Of a DNA stretch of 39,181 nucleotides, positions 8,290-17,126 are shown one piece after another. Source of the stretch: Candidatus Omnitrophota bacterium (lineage in GTDB: Bacteria; Omnitrophota; Gorgyraeia; 1-14-0-20-64-10); contig JACQCH010000061.1 in NCBI GenBank assembly GCA_016201735.1, positions 1 through 39,181 on the forward strand, given 5' to 3'. The position numbers and the translations under genes are program-made. Positions within the stretch are counted from its first letter, which is position 1, and each line of letters opens with the position of its first letter. The notes under the pieces are model-generated. The model did no database searches and had not been told where the DNA came from. It saw nothing but the letters and a program-made list of their open reading frames with translations.

Positions 8290-9689
8290 ACTTGATTGCG
8301 GCCCCTCATCTTCGCCCGGTACAGGCGGTCATCGGCGCTCTTGAGCAGGGCCTCCGGCGACTCCCCATCCTGCGGAAAAACCGCCACGCCGATGGAAACG
8401 GTGGTCTGCGTGAGGGAGCGCCGAAGCTCCACCTGCGTCCCCTCCACTCGGGAACGGATCTCTTCCGCCCGCCGGACGGCCTCTTGAAAACCGACCCCCG
8501 GCAGCAGGAATACAAACTCCTCTCCTCCGAACCGGCCGGCCAATTCTCCCAGCCGCTGCATCTGGCGAAGCAACCCTGCCATCTGTTTCAACAACTTATC
8601 CCCCGCCGAATGCCCGAAGGTGTCATTGTAACCCTTGAATCGATCGATGTCGATCAACAGAAGAGCGATCGGAACCTGGAGAACCTTGGAACGGGCGATC
8701 TCCTCCGCCGTTCTTTTCTCAAAGTGTCTTCGCACCGCCAGTCCCGTCAAATCATCGGTGATCGCCAACTCCACCATCCGCTGATAGAGCTGGCTGTTTT
8801 CAATCCCCAGGGAAGCCAAGTCCCCCACAATCCTCACCAGCCGCAGATCCTCCAGCCCCAGCCCATGAGCTTGGGAGGCCTCGACCCGGAGCACTCCCAG
8901 GAGCCGTTCCTCGCTGAACAAAGGAACCGCCAACAAGCTGCCCAAGGGACGCCCGATTTCCCTAGAGGTCTCCGGGGGGAAGCGAAAATCAGTGCGCGGA
9001 TCCTCCACCAACAGCGGCTGGGCCTGCCGCATCACCCACAGATCAAACGGATCCCCCATCTTTGCCTTGACGGTCACGGAACCTGACCGCCGCCAGACGG
9101 ATTTGAGTTCAAGTGTCAAGGTGTCTCGATTCACCAGATACAGAAGGACCAGATCCCCGCTTGCCGCCAATTGGCCCGTCGCCTCCACAATGTTCTGGAC
9201 CAGCTCCTCCAGGGAGAAACTGGCGCTGAAGGCATTGGCAATTTGGCGCAGCTGCTGGTACCGCTTTAACCGATCCTGAAGACCCGCCAGGGATTCCTTC
9301 AAGCGGGCCCACTGATCCTCAAGAGTATTCCATTCTTCCTCCGTCCTGTCCGCCTTAAGATCCGCTTCCCGGAGTTTTGCCATCCATTCCGACAGCCCCC
9401 GGCGGGTCAACAATCCCAGCAGGAGAAACTCCATCGGCAGCCAGAGCAGATGAAACTCCCGGTAGGCCAGGGCCGCCACGGCCACCAGCAGGCCCGACCC
9501 GCAGACAGCGGCAACCGCCCAGAACGGGCCCACCCAGAGGAAACCGACGAAGATCAGGATAAAAAACAGGTGAGCCGCCCAGGCAAGACGGACCGGCGAA
9601 ACAGAAGCCGCGGATGAAATCAGCGGAGAGGAGAGAAGCAGGAAGAGAGAAACCGACAGTAAACCGACAGCCCAGGCGGCCCGGATCAT
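8277..9689 (-). CDS. GAF-GGDEF membrane diguanylate cyclase with degenerate I-site
   Basis: The open frame reaches 9881, but that would overlap the end of ugpC by 170 bases with a nonsense peptide. The ATG at 9689, preceded by AAGGA and 22 bases after the ugpC stop, starts a sensible 470-residue protein beginning with membrane segments (to about residue 100). A coiled coil (about 105-150), a GAF domain (about 150-310, with GSLLAVPLFSEERLLGVLRV) and a GGDEF domain (about 310-470) follow. DDLTGLAVRRHF, LIDIDRFKGYNDTFGH and RFGGEEFVFLLP indicate an active cyclase. The RxxD position reads RLGE, so feedback inhibition is probably lost. The SD-to-ATG spacing is short. Signals sensed by the GAF domain are unknown. 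Confidence 0.88.
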   Translation of the reverse strand: MIRAAWAVGLLSVSLFLLLSSPLISSAASVSPVRLAWAAHLFFILIFVGFLWVGPFWAVAAVCGSGLLVAVAALAYREFHLLWLPMEFLLLGLLTRRGLSEWMAKLREADLKADRTEEEWNTLEDQWARLKESLAGLQDRLKRYQQLRQIANAFSASFSLEELVQNIVEATGQLAASGDLVLLYLVNRDTLTLELKSVWRRSGSVTVKAKMGDPFDLWVMRQAQPLLVEDPRTDFRFPPETSREIGRPLGSLLAVPLFSEERLLGVLRVEASQAHGLGLEDLRLVRIVGDLASLGIENSQLYQRMVELAITDDLTGLAVRRHFEKRTAEEIARSKVLQVPIALLLIDIDRFKGYNDTFGHSAGDKLLKQMAGLLRQMQRLGELAGRFGGEEFVFLLPGVGFQEAVRRAEEIRSRVEGTQVELRRSLTQTTVSIGVAVFPQDGESPEALLKSADDRLYRAKMRGRNQVCSS

Positions 9690-9711
9690 ATCCTTGGAGT
9701 GGGCCTTAGGA

Positions 9712-10818
9712 TTAAGCGACAGCCACCTCCGTGACGGGATCAAAGAAATGCACCTTGGACATATCGAAAACCAGATCGATGTCCTGGCGGACCTTCGGGC
9801 GATCATGCCCTCCGACCCGGGCGACCAGTGTGTGGGAACCCAACAAGAGATGCAGGTACACTTCCGATCCCATCGGCTCAACCACCTCGACCGTCGCCGT
9901 CACGGTATTCTCGGGCGGCGCGTACTGGACAAACAGCTTATCGTAAATGTGTTCCGGGCGGATGCCAAAGAGGATCTTCTTCCCCTCGTACGGGAGAACC
10001 CGAGGGAGCGTCTCGTCCGTCACCTTCACCCGGAAGGTCCCCTCGTCAAAATAGGCCCGGCCGTTGCGCCGGAGGATCCGGCCGGGGATAAAATTCATCG
10101 GGGGAGATCCGACGAAACCGGCGACGAAACGGTTCACCGGATGGTCGTAGACAGTCGCGGGGTCCGCCACCTGCTGAATGATCCCCTGGTGCATCACGGC
10201 GATCCGGTTGCCCAAGGTCATCGCCTCCATCTGATCGTGGGTGACGTAAATCATCGTCGATTGGAGCCGCAAGTGGAGTTTGTTCAGTTCCGTCCGCATC
10301 TGGACCCGCATCTTAGCGTCCAAGTTCGAAAGGGGCTCGTCAAAGAGGAAGACGATCGGCTTCCGGACGATCGCCCTTCCTAAGGCCACCCGCTGACGCT
10401 CTCCGCCGGAGAGCTCCTTGGGCTTGCGGTTCAGGAGCCGGGAGATCCCCAGAATCTCCGCCGCCTCTTTGACCCGGTTCGTGATCTCCCACTTCGGATA
10501 CCCCCGGAGGGAAAGCCCGAAGGCCATGTTTTCAAAGACCGTCATGTGTGGGTACAGGGCGTAGCTCTGAAAGACCATGGCGATGTCCCGATCCTTGGGC
10601 GGCACTTCATTGACCATTCGGTCGCCGATGAAGATCTTCCCGGAGGTCACCTCCTCCAAGCCGGCCACCATCCGAAGGGTGGTGGACTTGCCGCACCCGG
10701 AAGGGCCCACCAGGACGACGAACTCCTTGGATTCCACATCCAGGCTCACCCGGTCCACCGCCTTGACCTCTCCAGGCTGGTAGATCTTGGACACTTCTTG
10801 AAGAGAAACTTGGGCCAT
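9712..10818 (-). CDS. ugpC: Sugar/glycerol-phosphate ABC importer ATPase (UgpC/MalK/MsmX type)
   Basis: This 368-residue ATPase has Walker A GPSGCGKST (38-46), Q-loop VFQSYALYPHMT, signature LSGGERQRVALGRA, Walker B VFLFDEPLSNLDAKMR and switch His in THDQMEAM. After about residue 235 there is the TOBE/MalK regulatory domain (FGIRPEH, GSEVYLHL). This identifies the CUT1-type group that energises sugar or glycerol-3-phosphate importers at the inner membrane. No permease or binding protein is nearby, so it may be a shared ATPase serving several transporters. It follows a leader of about 300 bases after accD and is the first gene of a run with two GGDEF genes, a ROK kinase and lptD. The exact substrate cannot be read from the sequence. 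Confidence 0.88.
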   Translation of the reverse strand: MAQVSLQEVSKIYQPGEVKAVDRVSLDVESKEFVVLVGPSGCGKSTTLRMVAGLEEVTSGKIFIGDRMVNEVPPKDRDIAMVFQSYALYPHMTVFENMAFGLSLRGYPKWEITNRVKEAAEILGISRLLNRKPKELSGGERQRVALGRAIVRKPIVFLFDEPLSNLDAKMRVQMRTELNKLHLRLQSTMIYVTHDQMEAMTLGNRIAVMHQGIIQQVADPATVYDHPVNRFVAGFVGSPPMNFIPGRILRRNGRAYFDEGTFRVKVTDETLPRVLPYEGKKILFGIRPEHIYDKLFVQYAPPENTVTATVEVVEPMGSEVYLHLLLGSHTLVARVGGHDRPKVRQDIDLVFDMSKVHFFDPVTEVAVA

Positions 10819-11130
10819 TAATACAACCGCGCTAAATAATGTGACATCCTGGGCCGGCCACGGGGCCTGTCGTGGGGCAACCCCGCATCCGGCATCGGGC
10901 CTTGTCCGGATGAATTGTTCACAATGACCATGTCAGAGCATCGGGAGATGGCCGAATATAACAGGACTCTCCATGGAAAGTCGTTCATTTCAGCTTGGGT
11001 TTCCATTCCATAGGGCTTGAGCCTAAAACGTCGGCCCGGCTTTCGTCTGCGGGGCCGCCCCACGCCACCCGTGGCTTCACCGATCGTATCACATGAGTTA
11101 TCACGGTTGGCAACACCAGGTTATTATATC
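10819..11130 (-). promoter_or_regulatory. Promoter and long GC-rich leader between accD and ugpC
   Basis: A perfect -10 hexamer TATAAT (11128-11123 on the minus strand) begins just after the accD stop; no good -35 lies 17 bases before it. It would give a leader of about 300 nt before ugpC. The leader can form several GC-rich hairpins, for example GCCAC/GTGGC and GGGG/CCCC stems near 11040-11075 and GGGG-TTG-CCCC plus CCACG/CGTGG near 10848-10885. A second candidate, extended -10 TGTTATATT, lies at 10962-10954, and ATTGT/ACAAT near 10914-10925 could be an operator. I do not recognise a known riboswitch or RNA family and see no convincing ORF. Confidence 0.45.
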
Positions 11131-11973
11131 CTACAACTGGAAATAGTCGATCAATTGGGCCACCGTGTTTTTCAACTGCTTCCGGTGAACCACTTTGTCA
11201 ATCTGGCCGTGTTCCAGCAGAAACTCGGACCGCTGGAACCCTTCCGGCAGCCGCTGGCGAATGGTCTGCTCAATGACGCGGGGCCCCGTGAAACCGATCA
11301 ATGCCCTGGGCTCCGCGATCACCACGTCCCCCAAGCTTGCGTAACTGGCCATCACCCCCGCCATCGTCGGATCGGTGAGGATCGAGATAAAGGGGACCCC
11401 CGCGTCGTGCAGATCGGCCAGCAGGATGGAGGTCTTGGACATCTGCATCAGAGAAAACATCCCCTCGTACATCCGGGCCCCGCCCCCCGACCCGGAAACG
11501 ATCACCAGCGGGATCCGGCCTCGAAGCGACCGCTCCACCGCCCGGGCGATCTTTTCCCCCACCACCGATCCCATCGATCCCATGATGAACCGGGAATCGG
11601 TCACCCCGAAGATGATCCGGCGCCCTTCCAATTTCCCCTCGCCGGTCACGATCGCCTCGGGCAGCCCGGTCGCCGCCTGATCCAACCGAATCTTCTCGAC
11701 ATAGGTCTTGGGCCCCTTGAACTCCAGCGGGTCCAGGGAACGCAGATGACTGTCAAATTCCTGGAAGGTCCCGTTATCGATGAGAAGCTGGATCCTCTCT
11801 TGAGCCCCCAGGGTGAAATGATACTGGCACTTCGGGCAGACCTTGGAATTCTCTTCCAGGGCCTTGTTGTAGATGATCTCTCCGCATTCCTCGCATTTCG
11901 TCCAGAGCCCCTCGGGCATGTCCCGTTTCTTCACCCGGACGATCGTGTATTTCGGCTTTCCGAAGAGGGCCAT
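11131..11973 (-). CDS. accD: Acetyl-CoA carboxylase carboxyltransferase subunit beta
   Basis: AccD, with AccA, transfers the carboxyl group from carboxybiotin to acetyl-CoA, giving malonyl-CoA for fatty-acid synthesis in the cytoplasm. The 280-residue length is typical. The N-terminal zinc ribbon has Cys at 27, 30, 46 and 49. The crotonase-like core includes GSMGSVVGEKIARA, VSGSGGGARMYEG, SLMQMSKTS, LTDPTMAGVMASYASLGD and EPRALIGFTGPRVIEQTI, all characteristic of AccD. It is the last gene of the block that begins at hrcA, five bases or fewer after the DUF1015 gene, so it may be transcribed with the heat-shock genes as well as from other promoters. accA is not in the window. Confidence 0.96.
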   Translation of the reverse strand: MALFGKPKYTIVRVKKRDMPEGLWTKCEECGEIIYNKALEENSKVCPKCQYHFTLGAQERIQLLIDNGTFQEFDSHLRSLDPLEFKGPKTYVEKIRLDQAATGLPEAIVTGEGKLEGRRIIFGVTDSRFIMGSMGSVVGEKIARAVERSLRGRIPLVIVSGSGGGARMYEGMFSLMQMSKTSILLADLHDAGVPFISILTDPTMAGVMASYASLGDVVIAEPRALIGFTGPRVIEQTIRQRLPEGFQRSEFLLEHGQIDKVVHRKQLKNTVAQLIDYFQL

Positions 11974-11977
11974 GCAG

Positions 11978-13201
11978 TCAGAACTTATATTCCACTAAGC
12001 CGGCGAGGGGTTTCGGATGAAAATAGGTTGTTTTCCCGGGCATCCGGGATCCCAAGCGGGCCCGCCCAAAAACCTCTTTTAAAGGAGGGGGCTGAACCAG
12101 AAAAATCGCCTGGGCCTCTTTTCTCCGAAGCTGCTCCCGGGCAAAGAGAAGGTCCTGCGTGTAGCTGACTTCCGGGTCCGGACCGGCGCACCGGGGAAGG
12201 ATCTCCTGATGGAGCCACTCCACATCCAACCGATAGGCAGACCCCTCCGGCGCTTTGAGAAGGTACGCACCACGGTCCCCGTTGCCCGTGTAAAGCCCCA
12301 GTCCGATTTTTCCTTGAGTTGTCAGCCGGCGCAGGCGGTTCTCCAGCACTCTGAGATTGATAACCCCCTGCGAGACCCCTTCCAGTTTTCTTATCGCGCC
12401 GTGAGGAAACCGTTTCACCAGTCGGTGAGTCGGAAGAAGGCCCGGCTCCTTGGTTCCGGCGGCGGCCAGATAAAACATGGCGTAATTGTAAGGGGCATCG
12501 GGCGAGAAATGAGGATCCTTCTTTCGCCGGGCGTTCCGATAAGCCAGGGCCGACTCGAACCGGTGATGGCCGTCGGCGATCACGATCTCCTTTAAACGGA
12601 GCCGGTTCTTCAACTTCTTGTGCCAGACCCGATCCGAGTTTTTCCAAAGCGTGTGCTTGACCCCACCGATCCGAGCCACAGCCGCCGGCTTCCGGTTCCG
12701 ACAGGCCCCGATTAGAAACTTCTGATACCCTCCCTGTGAGTCCGGGATGAGGCCGAAGATCGGGCTTAAAGAGGCCTGGACCGTTTCCAGAAGCCGATAC
12801 CGATCCAGCTTCGGCCCTTCCCGGGTCTCTTCGTGCGGGTAGATCTTCGGAGAATCCAAACGAACCAGAGCGACAACACCCCAGCGCCGCCGCCGGCGGC
12901 CACCCATCGTGTACTCCTGAAGGTAAGGATAGACCGACGGCTCCGGATCGAATTTCAAGATCCCTTCCCGGATCCAATTCCCCAGCGTCTCCCGGGCTCT
13001 TGAATACCGATTCCGATTTTGGGTATCGGAGCGGTACCCTTTTCCGAAAACGACCCGGACGAAATTGTAGGGATGAAGGCGGTAATACAGGGCTTGGCCT
13101 TCGGGAGAAATGACATCGTAGGGAGGGGTCACCACCCGAGAAAGGGAGCCGACCCGTTTGGGATCGTACCGGAGACCTTTAAATGGCTCAATCAGTGGCA
13201 C
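11978..13201 (-). CDS. DUF1015 family protein
   Basis: This 407-residue protein begins PLIEPFKGLRYDP and contains VTPPYDVISPEG, a tyrosine-rich NFVRVVFGK segment and IADGHHRFESAL, all standard for the DUF1015 family (widespread, function uncertain). The IADGHHR motif resembles the nucleotide-binding motif of ParB/sulfiredoxin-like kinases such as archaeal serine kinase SerK, so a small-molecule kinase role is an attractive guess. The start is GTG, placed directly after the stop of the fmdB-like gene. It lies between that gene and accD in an unbroken run from the heat-shock operon. Confidence 0.85.
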   Translation of the reverse strand: MPLIEPFKGLRYDPKRVGSLSRVVTPPYDVISPEGQALYYRLHPYNFVRVVFGKGYRSDTQNRNRYSRARETLGNWIREGILKFDPEPSVYPYLQEYTMGGRRRRRWGVVALVRLDSPKIYPHEETREGPKLDRYRLLETVQASLSPIFGLIPDSQGGYQKFLIGACRNRKPAAVARIGGVKHTLWKNSDRVWHKKLKNRLRLKEIVIADGHHRFESALAYRNARRKKDPHFSPDAPYNYAMFYLAAAGTKEPGLLPTHRLVKRFPHGAIRKLEGVSQGVINLRVLENRLRRLTTQGKIGLGLYTGNGDRGAYLLKAPEGSAYRLDVEWLHQEILPRCAGPDPEVSYTQDLLFAREQLRRKEAQAIFLVQPPPLKEVFGRARLGSRMPGKTTYFHPKPLAGLVEYKF

Positions 13202-13474
13202 TTATTCCGATTTCTTCGCAGGTGCAGGCGCCGCCGGCTTCGGTTTCGGAGCGCCGGCGCTGGAATCGGCTTCCGCCTTCTTCTTGTAGCTGGCGGATCG
13301 ATGGTCGGTGATGTAAAAGCCGCTCCCCTTAAAAAGAAGGCCCCCGCCCGACGAAATCAACCGGCGGGATTTTCTTTTGCATCGGGGACAGGCGCAGGAG
13401 GGCTTGGCGGTGATCGATTGAAAGCGCTCGAACCGGTGATGACATGATCTGCACTCGTACTCGTACGTCGGCAT
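13202..13474 (-). CDS. FmdB-type zinc-ribbon protein
   Basis: The 90-residue protein opens with MPTYEYECRSCHHRFE and has a second CPRCKRK pair, giving the CxxC-CxxC zinc ribbon of the FmdB/CxxC-CxxC-SSSS family of putative regulators. LISSGGGLLFKGSGFYITD is the conserved segment after the ribbon. The tail is rich in Ala, Pro and Lys and is probably disordered. It lies three bases after dnaJ and just before the DUF1015 gene. Members are common next to chaperone operons; the molecular role is not established. Confidence 0.88.
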   Translation of the reverse strand: MPTYEYECRSCHHRFERFQSITAKPSCACPRCKRKSRRLISSGGGLLFKGSGFYITDHRSASYKKKAEADSSAGAPKPKPAAPAPAKKSE

Positions 13475-13477
13475 CGA

Positions 13478-14635
13478 TTATTGTTTGACCCACCTTTTCG
13501 CCTGATCCCAGAATTTCTGGATTCTTGGGAAAACTCCATTATCACTTAATTTTGAAAACTGTTCAAGTGCGTGCCGTTGAGCGGCGGCCAACGGGGCGGG
13601 GATCTCCACGGCAACCCGCACCAACTGATCCCCCTTGCCTCCCCCCCGAAGAGAAGATAGCCCCTTGCCCCGCAACCGGAAGATATCTCCAGGCTGGGTG
13701 CCGGCCGGAATTTTCATCGTCACGGTCCCGGTCAACGTCGGCACCTGGACCTCGGCTCCCAGCGCCGCCTGCACCATGCTGATGGGAAGATCGCAGGCAA
13801 GGTTCGCACCTTCCCGGACGAAGAAGGGGTGGGATTTCACTCGGATCAGAACGTACAGATCCCCTTTCTCTCCGCCTCGAACCCCCGCTTCCCCTTCGCC
13901 GTTCAATTTCAACCGCATTCCCGAGTCGATGCCGGGCGGGACCTTCACTGTTAAATGGCGCTCGCCCGAGCGCCTGCCTTCGCCCCGGCAGGCCGGGCAA
14001 GCCTCCTTGACGGCACTGCCTTCCCCTCCGCAACGGCGGCAGGTCGCCGCCATCATGAAGAACCCCTGCTGGATCCGAACCTGCCCCTGGCCCTTGCACT
14101 CCGGGCAGGAAACACGCCCGGTCCCTCCCTTGCCGCCGGACCCGCGGCAGGCGTCGCAGATCTCATGCCGCTGAAATGTCAGGGGAATTTCTTTTCCCGA
14201 GAGGACGTCGGCAAGCTCAATCTCCAGAAGATATTCCAGATCGGCGCCGGAGAGGCCGGACCGCTGACCGCGGCCCCGGCCGCCGAACATCTCTCCCAGA
14301 CCGAAAGAAGAGAGGAGATCTTCCAGCCCTCCAAACAGGTCGCTGATATCCTCGAAGTGGTGGAAATCCTCCCAGGAGAAGTTCCCATGCCGGAAGGCCC
14401 CTTCCACTCCGGAGTGGCCGTGCTGGTCATAGGCGGAGCGCTTCTGCGGATCCGATAAAACCTCATAGGCCTCGGAGATCTCCTTGAATCGCTCCTCGGC
14501 CTCCTTTTTATTATCCGGGTTCCGGTCGGGATGGTGCTTCATCGCCAGGCGCCGGAACGCCTGCTTGATCGCATCCGCCGAGGCGGAGCGGTCCACCCCT
14601 AAGACTTCGTAATAATCCCTCTTAGCAACTGGCAT
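13478..14635 (-). CDS. dnaJ: Chaperone co-factor DnaJ
   Basis: DnaJ delivers unfolded proteins to DnaK and stimulates its ATPase. The 385-residue protein has a J domain (1-70, with [11 protein letters not shown] carrying the HPD triad), a Gly/Phe-rich linker ([13 protein letters not shown]), four CxxCxGxG zinc motifs ([32 protein letters not shown]) and a C-terminal substrate-binding domain ([15 protein letters not shown] onward). It starts just after the dnaK stop codon, so the two are tightly coupled in the CIRCE-controlled operon. Nothing appears missing. Confidence 0.97.
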   Translation of the reverse strand: MPVAKRDYYEVLGVDRSASADAIKQAFRRLAMKHHPDRNPDNKKEAEERFKEISEAYEVLSDPQKRSAYDQHGHSGVEGAFRHGNFSWEDFHHFEDISDLFGGLEDLLSSFGLGEMFGGRGRGQRSGLSGADLEYLLEIELADVLSGKEIPLTFQRHEICDACRGSGGKGGTGRVSCPECKGQGQVRIQQGFFMMAATCRRCGGEGSAVKEACPACRGEGRRSGERHLTVKVPPGIDSGMRLKLNGEGEAGVRGGEKGDLYVLIRVKSHPFFVREGANLACDLPISMVQAALGAEVQVPTLTGTVTMKIPAGTQPGDIFRLRGKGLSSLRGGGKGDQLVRVAVEIPAPLAAAQRHALEQFSKLSDNGVFPRIQKFWDQAKRWVKQ

Positions 14636-14637
14636 TA

Positions 14638-16536
14638 CTATTTCTTATCGTCGTTGGCCCGGAATTCGGCGTCGATCACGTCCTCTTTCTTCTTGCCGTT
14701 CTCGCCGGAGCCCGGCGGCTGGGCTCCACCCTCCTGGGAGGGACCTGAAGCAGGGCCCCCCTGAGCCGCCGCGGCCTTGTAGATCTGCTCCGCCAGCTTG
14801 TGGGAAACCTGGGTCAGCTCCTCCATCGCCCGCTTGATCGCGGCCGCGTCCGACCCTTTGAGCGTCTCCTTCAACGATTTCAGCTTCTCCTCCACCTTGG
14901 CCCGATCCTCCGCGGAGACTTTGTCGCCGTACTCCTTCAGACCCTTCTCCGTCGTGTAAGCGAGGGTATCGGCCTGATTCTTGATCTCCACCTCTTCCCG
15001 CTTCTTCTTATCCGCATCGGAGAACTTCTCCGCCTCGCTCACCATCCGGTCGATCTCCCCCTTGTCCAGCTTGTGAGGAGCGGTGATCCGGATCGACTGC
15101 TCCTTGCCGGTCCCCCGGTCCTTCGCGGAAACGTGGACGATCCCGTTGGCGTCGATGTCAAACGTCACCTCGATCTGCGGAACCCCTCGAGGAGCCGACG
15201 GGATTCCCACCAGATCGAACCGGCCCAGCTCCACGTTGTCATTGGCCATCTGCCTCTCTCCCTGGAGGACCCGGATCGTGACGGCCGGCTGGCTGTCTTC
15301 CGCCGTGGAAAAAACCTGGGATTTTCGACTCGGGATCGTGGTGTTCCTCTCGATCAGCTTGGTAAACACTCCTCCCAAGGTCTCGATCCCCAGGGACAAG
15401 GGGGTCACATCCAGAAGCTGGATGTCCTTGATCTCCCCCTTCAGGGCCGCCGCCTGAATCGCCGCCCCCATCGCCACGCATTCCATCGGGTCAATCCCCC
15501 GGACCACTTTCTTCGGTCCGGCGTATTCCTCCACGAACTTCTGCACGATCGGCATCCGGGTGGGCCCGCCGACTAAAATCACCTTGTCGATGTTCTCCGG
15601 TTTGAGCTTGGCATCGGAGAGGGCCTGCTCCATCGGGCGCCGGCACCGGTCAATGATCGGGGCGATCAGTTCCTCAAGCTTCGCCCGGGTGATCGCCATC
15701 GTTAGGTGCTTCGGGCCGCTCGCGTCGGCGGTGATGAACGGCAGGTTGATGTCGGTTGAGAGAACATTGGAAAGCTCGATCTTGGCCTTTTCCGCCGCTT
15801 CCCGAACTCGCTGATGAGCCATCTTGTCATTCCGGATATCAATCCCGTTTTCTTTCTTGAACTCACCGGCGATGTAGTCGATCATGGCGTTGTCCATATC
15901 GGTCCCGCCCAGCAGCGTATCCCCGCTGGTCGAGAGCACCCCGAAGCCGGAGGTCTTCTCCTCCTTAACGTAATACATCTCCATGATGGTGACATCCAGG
16001 GTCCCGCCGCCTAAGTCAAACACTAGCACCTTCTGCTCCTGGTCGGCCTTGTCGATCCCGTACGCCAGGCAGGCCGCGGTCGGCTCGTTGATGATCCGAA
16101 GGACCTTCAACCCGGCAATTTCACCGGCGTCCTTCGTCGCTTGGCGCTGGTTGTCGTTGAAATAGGCCGGCACCGTGATCACCGCCTCCACCACCTGATC
16201 GGACAGGTAGGCCTCGGCATCCTGCCGGATCTTCTGCAGGATGAAAGCGGAAATCTGCTGGGGGCTGTATTCCTTTCCATGAATCTTAAAAACATGATCC
16301 GTCCCCATCTTCCGCTTCGCGGCGAGAACCGTCCCCTCCGGATTAATGGCGGCCTGCCGGCGGGCCGGCTCTCCCACGAGCCGTTGGCCATCCTTGGTAA
16401 AAGCCACGTAGGACGGAAAGGCCTTGCCTCCGACCGTCGTTCCTTCCGCCGAAGGAATAATGGTCGGCCGTCCCCCCTCCACCACCGCCGCGGCGGAGTT
16501 GGAGGTTCCTAAATCAATACCGATTGCTCGTGCCAT
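14638..16536 (-). CDS. dnaK: Chaperone DnaK (Hsp70)
   Basis: DnaK is the ATP-driven Hsp70 chaperone. The 632 residues from ATG 16536 fit the family. I chose this start rather than the upstream in-frame codon at 16554 because AGAGGAGA lies about eight bases before it and the protein then begins [21 protein letters not shown]. Visible motifs include [55 protein letters not shown], the linker [16 protein letters not shown] and the C-terminal [17 protein letters not shown] instead of the commoner GTTNS places it in a sub-branch seen outside the Proteobacteria. It lies 14 bases after grpE. Confidence 0.97.
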   Translation of the reverse strand: MARAIGIDLGTSNSAAAVVEGGRPTIIPSAEGTTVGGKAFPSYVAFTKDGQRLVGEPARRQAAINPEGTVLAAKRKMGTDHVFKIHGKEYSPQQISAFILQKIRQDAEAYLSDQVVEAVITVPAYFNDNQRQATKDAGEIAGLKVLRIINEPTAACLAYGIDKADQEQKVLVFDLGGGTLDVTIMEMYYVKEEKTSGFGVLSTSGDTLLGGTDMDNAMIDYIAGEFKKENGIDIRNDKMAHQRVREAAEKAKIELSNVLSTDINLPFITADASGPKHLTMAITRAKLEELIAPIIDRCRRPMEQALSDAKLKPENIDKVILVGGPTRMPIVQKFVEEYAGPKKVVRGIDPMECVAMGAAIQAAALKGEIKDIQLLDVTPLSLGIETLGGVFTKLIERNTTIPSRKSQVFSTAEDSQPAVTIRVLQGERQMANDNVELGRFDLVGIPSAPRGVPQIEVTFDIDANGIVHVSAKDRGTGKEQSIRITAPHKLDKGEIDRMVSEAEKFSDADKKKREEVEIKNQADTLAYTTEKGLKEYGDKVSAEDRAKVEEKLKSLKETLKGSDAAAIKRAMEELTQVSHKLAEQIYKAAAAQGGPASGPSQEGGAQPPGSGENGKKKEDVIDAEFRANDDKK

Positions 16537-16550
16537 TCGAAATTCTCCTC

Positions 16551-17126
16551 TCAATCATCTTTTTTTTCGGGTTTGACAGCGACCTTGACGACCGCGTGTC
16601 TTAAGACCCGCCCGTTCATCAGATATCCCCTGCGAAGCTCGGCCAAGACGGTCGATTCCGGCACCGCGTCGGTCGCCTCGTGGGCCACCGCCTCGTGCTT
16701 GGCCGGGTCGAACAGCTGACCCGCCGCCTCCATCGGAACGACCCCGTACGATTTCAAGAAATCTCCGAACCGTTTTCCGATCATCTCCACTCCTGTTCGG
16801 AAGTCGGAAAACGTTCGTCCTTCGACGAGCTCAGGATGAACGTCCATCTCTTCCTTTACGACGGGGGTGTGGCTCAGCCCCCTTTCGAAGTCATCGTAGA
16901 TCTCCAGAAGCTCTCTCAAAAGATCCCCGTTCGCCGACTCCTGAAACTCCGCCTGTTCCTTCAACATCCGCTTCTTCACATTCTCAAAATCGGCCTGCAG
17001 GCGCAGCGCCTGGGCCCGGAGCTCTTCTATTTCCTTGGTCCTGGCCTCCAGCTCCTTGCACTTGGCCTCCAACTCTTCCCCAAGAGCTTCCAACCGTTTG
17101 TCGGTGACCTTGACCGTTTCTTTCAC
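16551..17126 (-). CDS. grpE: Nucleotide-exchange factor GrpE, with an in-frame palindromic repeat
   Basis: GrpE releases ADP from DnaK. Although the frame is open to 17234, the best start is GTG at 17126: GGAGG lies at 17137-17133, six bases upstream, and the 191-residue product has normal length. A long coiled coil ([26 protein letters not shown]) leads into [48 protein letters not shown] and [20 protein letters not shown], all standard GrpE features. Between the two conserved halves, [16 protein letters not shown] is encoded by an inserted palindromic repeat. The start region can pair with a distant sequence just after hrcA (see regulatory entry). Codons before 17126 lie in that structured leader. 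Confidence 0.93.
   Translation of the reverse strand: MKETVKVTDKRLEALGEELEAKCKELEARTKEIEELRAQALRLQADFENVKKRMLKEQAEFQESANGDLLRELLEIYDDFERGLSHTPVVKEEMDVHPELVEGRTFSDFRTGVEMIGKRFGDFLKSYGVVPMEAAGQLFDPAKHEAVAHEATDAVPESTVLAELRRGYLMNGRVLRHAVVKVAVKPEKKDD
16812..16842. repeat. Palindromic repeat inside grpE
   Basis: CGTTCGTCC at 16812-16820 and GGATGAACG at 16834-16842 form an inverted repeat with one mismatch around a TTCGACGAGCTCA centre. This matches the dispersed repeat whose translation reads HPELVEG or similar. It stays in frame within grpE and adds about ten residues between conserved parts of the protein. Confidence 0.8.

Noticed and set aside
9690-9881. N-terminal extension of the GAF-GGDEF protein
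   Set aside because: It overlaps the end of ugpC in another frame and encodes a Cys/Trp/Arg-rich nonsense peptide; the ATG at 9689 starts directly into membrane segments.
10818-11063. Open frame of 81 codons in the ugpC leader
   Set aside because: The peptide is low in complexity and basic, it lacks a ribosome-binding site, and the DNA is hairpin-rich, which fits an untranslated leader better.
10819-11130. Known RNA families (6S, SRP, RNase P, tmRNA, cobalamin or c-di-GMP riboswitch) in the accD-ugpC gap
   Set aside because: I compared remembered consensus motifs and found none of their conserved boxes.
14800-15576. Long plus-strand open frames across dnaK, accD, rok, lptD, primase and other genes
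   Set aside because: They are antisense shadows of well-supported minus-strand genes in GC-rich DNA, with no family motifs or ribosome-binding sites.
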